From the NCBI GenBank assembly GCA_945885645.1, contig CAMCYV010000008.1:1-22949 (forward strand): 22,949 bases of DNA, given 5' to 3'. The first letter of the stretch is position 1, and the number at the start of each line of letters is the position of its first letter. This document shows, piece after piece, positions 5,985 through 12,867 of this stretch. The translations under genes and the position numbers were made by a program. Below the pieces are notes generated by a model. The model saw only the letters and a program-made list of their open reading frames with translations, searched no databases and had not been told where the DNA came from. Source of the stretch: Bifidobacterium breve (lineage in GTDB: Bacteria; Actinomycetota; Actinomycetes; S36-B12).

Positions 5985-7832
5985 TCAAGCACCATTGGGA
6001 TGCAAACTATTCCAAATCATTTCAGCGCTTTTGGAGCCAACTCCTTCGGTCGCTTCAAGTTCGGAGACACTGGCCGCCCTAATGTTTTTAACCGAGCCGA
6101 ATGTTGTTAAAAGCGACTTGATCGTTACGGGACCGACACCGGGTATTTCTGCCAGTTCGCTCCTAAGAGACGTTGCGTTGCGCCGCTTTCTATGGTGACC
6201 TATGGCTACCCGATGAGCTTCGTCGCGAACGCTCTGCAATAGATGCAGCGCGTGACTATTGCGCGCGAAAATAATCGGATCACTCCGACCCAACACCCAG
6301 ACTTCTTCGAGACGCTTGGCAAGCCCGACCACAGGGATACTGACGCCACAGTCACGCAATGCTGTTTCTGCAGCTTTGACCTGCCCAGCGGCACCATCGA
6401 TAACCAGAAGTGAGGGTCGATAGGAAAAGCGGGTGCTTTCCTCCTCGGATGAATCTCGAAAACGCCGACTTACAACCTCATAAACGCTAGAAAGGTCATC
6501 CTTGCGTTCACCCTTAATAATGAACTTTCGGTAATCAGACTTCTTAGGTAGTCCATCTTCGAATACGACAAGTGAACCCACGGTCTCTGTGCCGGCCAGC
6601 GTAGAAATGTCAATACATTCGATACGCAAGGGTGGATCAGTCAATCCCAAAACTTCCTGCAGGTCATTGAGTGCCTGAGTTCGGACAGTAATATCTGCAC
6701 TTTTTTCTAATCGCGCCTTCACAAGTGACCTTTCGGAATTTTCGACAGCTGTAGCCATCAGCGCTCGCTTGTCTCCACGTTGTGGAATACGCAAATCAAC
6801 CTTGGATCCGCGAGTGCTGCTCATCCACGCTGTAAGAGCGGCATCATTTGTCGGCAATTGTGATAAAAGTACCTCTTTTGGTATTCCGTCTGTAGCTATA
6901 TCGGAGTAGACCCTTGTCAGGATTCGTTCAACATATCCAGATTCGTCGAGTTCCTCCGAGCGCTCAACCACGAAAAAGCGCTCCCCCGTTACCCGACCGA
7001 CTCGAACATGAATTATCTGGACACCGACGTGAAGTTCGTCAAAGTGAAAGCCTAAAAGATCGGCATCGGTTGAGTCATCAAATACAACCGAATTCCTCTC
7101 AAGTACTTTTTCAAGCGCTATGAGTCGATCCCGCCATTTGGCAGCAGCTTCATAGTCTTCCCTCTCAGCTGCGTCTTTCATCTGATCAGTTATGTTGTCG
7201 ACAAACTCACGGGTCTGGCCGCTAAGAAAGCGCATCAGTTGATCAACCAGATCGCGGTAGTCCTCAATGGTTATTCGATCCACGCATGGTGCGCTGCACT
7301 TGTCGATATAGCCGAGTAGGCAGGCCCGGCCACTTCGTTTCGCTTGATTAAAAACGCCATTACGACAGGAGCGCACAGGGAAAACGCGAATTAACTCCTC
7401 CAGGGTCGCCTTGATGGCCCATACCTGCGTATACGGACCGAAATACCGCGTACCCCTCTTCTTCGCCTCACGAACAACCGCGACCCGCGGGTAATCTTCA
7501 CCAACGGTCACCGCAAGGTAGGGATATGTTTTATCGTCCCGGAAACGCACATTAAAGCGTGGCGAGTATTCCTTGATCCACGAATACTCCAATACGAGTG
7601 CTTCTACTTCATTGCCGACACTCAGCCAATCGACACTTGATGCAGTTGTGAGCATTTTCTGCGTCCTGGCATGCAATGCACCGAAATCCTGAAAATACGA
7701 GTTGAGACGTGAGCGTAAGTTAATAGCTTTTCCGACATATACCACTCGACCCTCGGAGTCGCGAAACCGATAAACGCCAGGGTTGACTGGGATACTTCCC
7801 GGCGCTGGGCGATAACTCGAAGGATCAGACAT
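5985..7832 (-). CDS. uvrC: UvrABC excinuclease subunit C
   Basis: UvrC makes both incisions around a DNA lesion after UvrA and UvrB have marked it. The 615-residue protein has the GIY-YIG nuclease at the N-terminus (Gly-Val-Tyr at 19-21, Tyr-Val-Gly at 32-34), a UVR motif that binds UvrB around 203-238 (Asp-Tyr-Glu-Ala-Ala-Ala-Lys-Trp-Arg-Asp), the RNase-H-like second nuclease with Asp in Cys-Ile-Asp-Ile-Ser, Asp in Val-Ile-Asp-Gly-Ala and the His of Arg-Asp-Glu-Ala-His-Arg, and tandem helix-hairpin-helix motifs at the C-terminus (Ile-Pro-Gly-Val-Gly-Pro). The ATG has no clear ribosome binding site and lies 15 bases after the Rieske gene stop, so reinitiation is likely. Confidence 0.98.
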   Translation of the reverse strand: MSDPSSYRPAPGSIPVNPGVYRFRDSEGRVVYVGKAINLRSRLNSYFQDFGALHARTQKMLTTASSVDWLSVGNEVEALVLEYSWIKEYSPRFNVRFRDDKTYPYLAVTVGEDYPRVAVVREAKKRGTRYFGPYTQVWAIKATLEELIRVFPVRSCRNGVFNQAKRSGRACLLGYIDKCSAPCVDRITIEDYRDLVDQLMRFLSGQTREFVDNITDQMKDAAEREDYEAAAKWRDRLIALEKVLERNSVVFDDSTDADLLGFHFDELHVGVQIIHVRVGRVTGERFFVVERSEELDESGYVERILTRVYSDIATDGIPKEVLLSQLPTNDAALTAWMSSTRGSKVDLRIPQRGDKRALMATAVENSERSLVKARLEKSADITVRTQALNDLQEVLGLTDPPLRIECIDISTLAGTETVGSLVVFEDGLPKKSDYRKFIIKGERKDDLSSVYEVVSRRFRDSSEEESTRFSYRPSLLVIDGAAGQVKAAETALRDCGVSIPVVGLAKRLEEVWVLGRSDPIIFARNSHALHLLQSVRDEAHRVAIGHHRKRRNATSLRSELAEIPGVGPVTIKSLLTTFGSVKNIRAASVSELEATEGVGSKSAEMIWNSLHPNGA

Positions 7833-7847
7833 TAATGACTACGTGGA

Positions 7848-8237
7848 TTAGCCAAAACTGACTTTGGTTCCATCGACTGCCACCGCTGCGGCTGCAAGCC
7901 CTTCGGTAGCGGGACCTTGAATGACCGAACCGTCTAGGGCGGAAAACTTGGATCCATGACAAGGGCAATAAATCTCATTATTGCTCACCTCACTCACCTT
8001 GCAGCCCTGATGTGGACAGATCGACGTGAAAGCCTTTACATCACCGGCGGTGGGTTGGGTGAGGACAACGGGTGGTTCAGAAACAATGACTCCACCACCA
8101 ATGGGAATATCCGTCACCGTAATTGACTCTGCTGACGTGGTGACGGCCGTCTCCTCAGCGCAGGAGCTCGCCGATATACCAACTACCGCAAGGGCTCCCG
8201 TGACTGCTCCAGCCTTGAGAACGTCTCTTCGATTCAT
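7848..8237 (-). CDS. Tat-exported Rieske [2Fe-2S] protein
   Basis: This 129-residue protein carries a Rieske iron-sulfur cluster and probably transfers electrons outside the cytoplasmic membrane; its partner is unknown. A twin-arginine signal (Asn-Arg-Arg-Asp-Val-Leu-Lys) is followed by a hydrophobic stretch and Ala-Ser-Ser-Cys at 23-26, a weak lipoprotein-type site, so it may be lipid-anchored. The Rieske ligands are Cys74/His76 and Cys91/His94, with Cys79 and Cys93 for the stabilising disulfide. An ATG at 8243 is also in frame, but GGGAG (8245-8249), which overlaps the uvrA stop, is one base from it and 7 bases from the ATG at 8237, so I prefer the latter. It lies between uvrA and uvrC. It is far smaller than a cytochrome bc1 Rieske subunit and lacks that subunit's N-terminal helices. 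Confidence 0.92.
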   Translation of the reverse strand: MNRRDVLKAGAVTGALAVVGISASSCAEETAVTTSAESITVTDIPIGGGVIVSEPPVVLTQPTAGDVKAFTSICPHQGCKVSEVSNNEIYCPCHGSKFSALDGSVIQGPATEGLAAAAVAVDGTKVSFG

Positions 8238-8248
8238 CGTCATTCTCC

Positions 8249-11086
8249 CTAGTGTTTGAGTTTCATTTTATTGAGAAATCTACCTGTATGACTTGCCTTA
8301 GCCGCTGCGATGTCCAGCGGTGTACCTTCGGCCACGACTTTTCCACCGCCTGACCCTCCTTCGGGTCCCATATCGATTATCCAGTCGGCTGATTTAATCA
8401 CATCGAGATTATGTTCAATAACGATGACGCTGTTGCCTTTGTCGACGAGATTTTGTAACACCAGCAGCAATTTCCTAATATCTTCGAAGTGCAAACCAGT
8501 TGTGGGCTCATCGAGAATGTAAATAGTTCGCCCCGTCGAACGCTTCTGTAATTCGGCAGAGAGCTTAACCCGTTGTGCTTCCCCACCGGAGAGTGTCGGT
8601 GCGGATTGACCCATTCGGACGTAACCCAATCCAACCTCTACCAACGTCTTCAAATGGCGAGAGATTGCCGGGATGGCAGCAAAGAATTCGCTCGCCTCCT
8701 CGATCGGCATGTTGAGAACTTCAGCAATTGTTTTGCCTTTGTAGTGAACCTCGAGTGTCTCCCGGTTGTAACGAGCCCCATGGCACACCTCGCATGGGAC
8801 ATAGACATCGGGTAAAAAATTCATCTCAATTTTAAGGGTTCCATCACCACTGCAAGCTTCACAACGACCACCTTTGACATTGAAACTGAATCTGCCTGGT
8901 TGGTATCCACGGACTTTTGCTTCTTGTGTCTGGGCAAACAGCTTGCGAACATGGTCAAAAACCCCGGTGTATGTAGCCGGGTTACTGCGAGGTGTTCTTC
9001 CAATCGGACCTTGATCAACGTGGACCACCTTGTCTACCTGATCAAGCCCCGTGACCTTGATGTGCTTTCCTGGCACAACGGAGGCGCCATTAAGTTCACG
9101 TGCCAAAACATTAAGTAAGACGTCATTTACCAAAGTTGACTTCCCGGATCCACTGACACCACTTATCACACAAAGATTTCCTAGCGGAAAATCAACGTTC
9201 ACATTTTGCAAATTATGTTCTTTAGCGCCGCGAACACCTATCCACCCACGATCTTGGGTTCGCCTTTGCTCAGGGACAGCGATGCTACGTGCACCAGAAA
9301 TGTATGCACCGGTTATCGACCTTTTCGATTTCATGAGGTCTTCAAGCTTGCCACTGACAACAACTTCACCCCCGTGCTCCCCAGCACCTGGTCCTATGTC
9401 GACAATCCAATCCGCCATTCTGATCGTGTCCTCGTCATGCTCAACGACAATTAAAGTATTGCCTAGATCACGTAGGCGAATTAACGTTTCAATCAGTCGC
9501 TCATTATCACGCTGGTGTAGGCCAATACTCGGCTCGTCGAGAACATAAAGAACGCCGGTAAGACCAGATCCAATCTGAGTAGCAAGACGAATTCGCTGCG
9601 CTTCTCCACCCGCGAGTGTCGCCGCAGCACGGTCCAACGAGAGATAATGCAAACCAACATCAACGAGGAATTGCAGGCGTTCATTCACTTCTTTGAGAAC
9701 CCGCGCGGCGATCGTTTCATCACGCTTTGACAATGTCAGTGAGGCTAATAAATCGCGTGCGCCGCTAATGGGTAATACAGCAATTTGCGCGATGGAATGT
9801 TCCGCAACTGTGACGGCTAGGGTCAACGGCTTCAGTCGACTTCCCTGGCACGCAACACAGGGAACTTCACGCATAAAGCCCTCAAAGCGCTCGCGAGAGG
9901 AGTCGGTATCGGCTTCAGCGTGGCGGCGCTCAATGAAGTTGACGACGCCTTCGTAGGTCGTGTAGTAAGAACGCTGACGACCGTAGCGATTCTTAAATTT
10001 AACGTGTAGTTCGGAATCCGTTCCATAAAGAATTGCTTTGCGGTACTTGGGACTTAGCTTTGACCACGGGGTATCCATGTCAATCCCAATCTCTTCTGAG
10101 AGGGCTTCAAGTAATCTTTTAAAGTACTCGCTCACGGTTCCACGTGACCATGGTGCAATAGCGCCTTCATTGAGGGATGCTGCCGTGTCGGGAATAACTA
10201 ACTCTTCATCGACGGCACGCGTTACTCCCAAACCCGAACACGATGGACATGCGCCGAAGGGAGAGTTGAAGGAAAAAGAGCGGGGTTCCAGTTCCTCAAA
10301 TGACAAACCATCTCGCATGCATGCCAAATGCTCACTCATGGTCAACTCCCGCTTGGGGTCGTCCGGTGGGCGGTCTACGAAATCGAGTGTGACATTTCCG
10401 TGCCCAAGTCTTAGAGCCGTTTCCACCGAATCCGTCATCCGCTGGCGCGACTCGGGATTCACCGTCAGGCGATCCACAACCACCTCAATCGTGTGCTTCT
10501 CCTGCTTCTTGAGTGATGGAACGCTGTCAAGTGAGTGGATCACGCCATCAACACGTACACGGGAGTAACCGTCTGCTTGAAGTTGCTTAAACACCTCAAG
10601 GTACTCGCCCTTACGTTCTCGGATCAGGGGCGCCAGTACCTGGAACTTCGTCTTTGCCGGCATTTCCAGAATCTGGTCAACTATCTGTTGGGGCGTCTGC
10701 TTGGCTATTGGGTCTCCGCACTCAGGACAGTGCGGCTTACCAATTCGAGCGTATAGCAGCCGCAAATAGTCGTAGATTTCCGTGATTGTTCCAACAGTTG
10801 ATCGAGGATTGCGCGAGGTTGACTTCTGGTCGATAGAAACTGCTGGTGAAAGTCCCTCGATGAAATCAACATCTGGTTTATCCATCTGGCCTAAGAATTG
10901 CCGGGCGTAGGCCGACAGGCTTTCCACATAACGCCTCTGACCCTCGGCAAAGATCGTGTCAAATGCAAGACTGGATTTCCCCGACCCGGACAAACCAGTG
11001 AAAACGATAAGGGCATCGCGGGGCAAATCCACGGAAACATTTTTGAGATTATGTTCGCGAGCGCCCCTGATGATTAACTTTTCCAC
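8249..11086 (-). CDS. uvrA: UvrABC excinuclease subunit A
   Basis: UvrA is the ATP-dependent damage sensor of excision repair and loads UvrB on DNA. The 945-residue protein has two ABC modules. The first Walker A (Gly-Leu-Ser-Gly-Ser-Gly-Lys-Ser) is at 31-38 and a second, Gly-Val-Ser-Gly-Ser-Gly-Lys-Ser, lies near 640. ABC signatures Leu-Ala-Gly-Gly-Glu-Ala-Gln-Arg and Leu-Ser-Gly-Gly-Glu-Ala-Gln-Arg are each followed by Asp-Glu-Pro Walker B motifs. The zinc modules are present, including Cys-Glu-Ala-Cys-Ser-Gly-Asp-Gly and Cys-Glu-Val-Cys-His-Gly in the second half. The start is GTG at 11086, with GGGA 10 bases upstream. It heads the minus-strand run and diverges from the hydrolase gene; 127 bases separate their starts. 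Confidence 0.98.
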   Translation of the reverse strand: MEKLIIRGAREHNLKNVSVDLPRDALIVFTGLSGSGKSSLAFDTIFAEGQRRYVESLSAYARQFLGQMDKPDVDFIEGLSPAVSIDQKSTSRNPRSTVGTITEIYDYLRLLYARIGKPHCPECGDPIAKQTPQQIVDQILEMPAKTKFQVLAPLIRERKGEYLEVFKQLQADGYSRVRVDGVIHSLDSVPSLKKQEKHTIEVVVDRLTVNPESRQRMTDSVETALRLGHGNVTLDFVDRPPDDPKRELTMSEHLACMRDGLSFEELEPRSFSFNSPFGACPSCSGLGVTRAVDEELVIPDTAASLNEGAIAPWSRGTVSEYFKRLLEALSEEIGIDMDTPWSKLSPKYRKAILYGTDSELHVKFKNRYGRQRSYYTTYEGVVNFIERRHAEADTDSSRERFEGFMREVPCVACQGSRLKPLTLAVTVAEHSIAQIAVLPISGARDLLASLTLSKRDETIAARVLKEVNERLQFLVDVGLHYLSLDRAAATLAGGEAQRIRLATQIGSGLTGVLYVLDEPSIGLHQRDNERLIETLIRLRDLGNTLIVVEHDEDTIRMADWIVDIGPGAGEHGGEVVVSGKLEDLMKSKRSITGAYISGARSIAVPEQRRTQDRGWIGVRGAKEHNLQNVNVDFPLGNLCVISGVSGSGKSTLVNDVLLNVLARELNGASVVPGKHIKVTGLDQVDKVVHVDQGPIGRTPRSNPATYTGVFDHVRKLFAQTQEAKVRGYQPGRFSFNVKGGRCEACSGDGTLKIEMNFLPDVYVPCEVCHGARYNRETLEVHYKGKTIAEVLNMPIEEASEFFAAIPAISRHLKTLVEVGLGYVRMGQSAPTLSGGEAQRVKLSAELQKRSTGRTIYILDEPTTGLHFEDIRKLLLVLQNLVDKGNSVIVIEHNLDVIKSADWIIDMGPEGGSGGGKVVAEGTPLDIAAAKASHTGRFLNKMKLKH

Positions 11087-11201
11087 CCAAACTCATTCCC
11101 ACATAATGTTCCACTGATTGATTTACGAACTTGTCTAATCTTATTCGACTTTCACCCAACCGGCTCCCTAGGGAACACACCTTCAAGCCACATTTGGTCG
11201 G

Positions 11202-11207
11202 TATAAT
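11202..11207 (+). promoter_or_regulatory. -10 box of the hydrolase gene, leaderless arrangement
   Basis: A perfect TATAAT is followed by exactly 6 bases and then an ATG at 11214, so transcription would start at or next to that ATG. No ribosome binding site is visible and there is no convincing -35 box at 16-18 bases upstream. Leaderless mRNAs with a TANNNT box about 6-7 bases before the start codon are common in actinobacteria. Confidence 0.7.
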
Positions 11208-11213
11208 ATGGAT

Positions 11214-11864
11214 ATGTACAACGGAAATACCAAGGTCAATGGTCCTGCGCATGTCCGTGAATTGCCCAATTTGCTAATTAGCAAAATTACCGTGGGCCCT
11301 TATAACAACAATTCATATTTGTTGAAGTGCGCAAAAACGGGCACCGAAGTTCTGATTGACGCTGCAGCAGAACCGGACCGGTTACTCACTCTTGTTGGTC
11401 CGGACGGACTCATGGGCGTACTCACCACACATGGTCACAAAGATCACTGGGGCGCTTTAGCCGAGGTAGTCAGTGCAACCGGGGCCAGGACATTCGCACC
11501 CAAAGCAGATATCGGTTCAATTGATGTTCCCACCGACCAGGTGTTGGAACCCGGGGCCGTTGTCACCTTTGGCGATGTCACGTTGAAGGTTCTGAGCACC
11601 GGTGGTCACACTCCTGGCGCGAGCATGTTTTTCTACGATGATCCGCTCGGCCATGGCCACCTATTCTCTGGGGATTGCCTTTTCCCTGGGGGCGTGGGAA
11701 AGACCACAACACCTGAAGACTTCACAGCACTTTTTAACAGCGTGAAAGAGCAGGTGTTCGATGCATTGCCTGACACGACGTGGGTGTATCCGGGTCATGG
11801 CGACGACACCACGGTTGGAGCAGAGCGAGCCTCTCTCGAATCTTGGCAAACTCGAGGTTGGTAG
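11214..11864 (+). CDS. Metallo-beta-lactamase-fold hydrolase (glyoxalase II-like)
   Basis: This is a zinc-dependent hydrolase of the MBL superfamily, substrate unknown. Counted from the ATG at 11214 it has 216 residues. The metal-binding motif His-Gly-His-Lys-Asp-His is at 73-78, followed by His132 in Gly-Gly-His-Thr-Pro-Gly, Asp154 in Ser-Gly-Asp-Cys-Leu-Phe, and His195 in Pro-Gly-His-Gly-Asp-Asp-Thr, the complete dinuclear site. The layout fits the glyoxalase II / small-thioester hydrolase group more than true beta-lactamases, and there is no signal peptide. An ATG at 11208 is in frame but sits directly on the end of the -10 box, so the ATG at 11214 is preferred. It ends 7 bases from the stop of terC, which converges on it. 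Confidence 0.92.
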   Translation: MYNGNTKVNGPAHVRELPNLLISKITVGPYNNNSYLLKCAKTGTEVLIDAAAEPDRLLTLVGPDGLMGVLTTHGHKDHWGALAEVVSATGARTFAPKADIGSIDVPTDQVLEPGAVVTFGDVTLKVLSTGGHTPGASMFFYDDPLGHGHLFSGDCLFPGGVGKTTTPEDFTALFNSVKEQVFDALPDTTWVYPGHGDDTTVGAERASLESWQTRGW

Positions 11865-11883
11865 CGAAAGCCTAGACTTCGCT
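11863..11883. terminator. Hairpin spanning the convergent stops of the hydrolase gene and terC
   Basis: AGCGAA at 11863-11868 pairs with TTCGCT at 11878-11883 around a 9-base loop. The hydrolase stop lies at the base of the stem and the terC stop lies in the loop. A second possible pairing uses AAAGCC 11867-11872 with GGCTTT 11888-11893. Neither has a good T-run, so a bidirectional terminator is only a possibility. Confidence 0.3.
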
Positions 11884-12864
11884 CTCGGGCTTTTCATCGG
11901 TGAGTCGGCCAGCATGTCCTCTAGCACTTGGGTCGCGCCTCACCTTGATCGCAGACCCAATGGCTACGGCAATAAGTACGATCGCAATGAAAGCCAAACT
12001 CATGTTTGTTGAGATCTTGGGAATTGCGGCATTGATTTCATGGAAGTATGTCAGGACCAACTTGATTCCGATGAAGATCAAAATAACTGCAAGCCCTAGC
12101 GACAGGTAAATCATCTTGTCTAATAGACCGCGAAGCAAGAAGTACAGGGCTCGAAGACCCAACAAAGCAAACGCATTCACGGTGAAAACTAGATACGGCT
12201 CTTGAGTTACACCGAACGTCGCAGGTATGGAATCTAGGGCGAACAGAAGATCTGTGGATCCGATGGCAAACATCACCAGAAGCAAAGGGGTTGCAACTCG
12301 TAGACCGTTTTCCTGAATGAACAGTTTTGTCCCGTGGTAACCATCGGAGAAACGGTAACGCTTACGAGCAACGCGAACCATGAAGTTATCGCGCGGATCT
12401 GGGTCCTCGTTCCGGTGTCGCATCAACTGGACACCGGTCCAAATGAGCAACGCGCCAAAGATAACAAATGTGAAGGAGAAGTATTCCAAGGCGGTCGCAC
12501 CGATGGCAATAAATATGCCTCGCAAAACTATTGCTAGCGCAACACCGATCAACAAAACACGCTGATGAAGGTTAAATGGAACGGCGAACTGAGTCAAAAT
12601 AATGATGAATACGAAGAGATTATCGATGCTAAGTGACTTCTCTACGAGATACGCCGCAAAGTACTCTGTACCAAACTGCGGTCCCTGCCAAACGTATATG
12701 AAAACGCCGAATGCGACCGCTATGCCGACATAAAAGATTGACGTCCATAAGGCTTCTTGGAACTTAACGTCATGTGCCTTACGAGAGATGGCAATGAAAT
12801 CAATAGCCATGAGGGCGGTGATCCCCGCGATCGTAGCGAGCCACAATCCAAGTGATATTTCCAT
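11872..12864 (-). CDS. TerC/Alx-family integral membrane protein
   Basis: TerC-family proteins are membrane proteins linked to tellurite resistance and, for the Alx and MeeF/YkoY members, to manganese export. The 330-residue product has several hydrophobic helices (for example 5-25, 42-59, 103-123, 128-145, 192-210 and 285-305). It carries the family's acidic motifs within membrane segments: Glu-Lys-Ser-Leu-Ser-Ile-Asp-Asn at 75-82 and Ser-Thr-Asp-Leu-Leu-Phe-Ala-Leu-Asp-Ser-Ile-Pro-Ala at 203-215. The tail after 310 is charged and cytoplasmic-looking. GGAGG (12876-12880) lies 11 bases before the ATG, just upstream of the uvrB stop, and only 3 bases separate uvrB from this start. There is no room for a yybP-ykoY manganese riboswitch, so any metal control must lie elsewhere. 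Confidence 0.93.
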   Translation of the reverse strand: MEISLGLWLATIAGITALMAIDFIAISRKAHDVKFQEALWTSIFYVGIAVAFGVFIYVWQGPQFGTEYFAAYLVEKSLSIDNLFVFIIILTQFAVPFNLHQRVLLIGVALAIVLRGIFIAIGATALEYFSFTFVIFGALLIWTGVQLMRHRNEDPDPRDNFMVRVARKRYRFSDGYHGTKLFIQENGLRVATPLLLVMFAIGSTDLLFALDSIPATFGVTQEPYLVFTVNAFALLGLRALYFLLRGLLDKMIYLSLGLAVILIFIGIKLVLTYFHEINAAIPKISTNMSLAFIAIVLIAVAIGSAIKVRRDPSARGHAGRLTDEKPESEV

Positions 12865-12867
12865 TGA

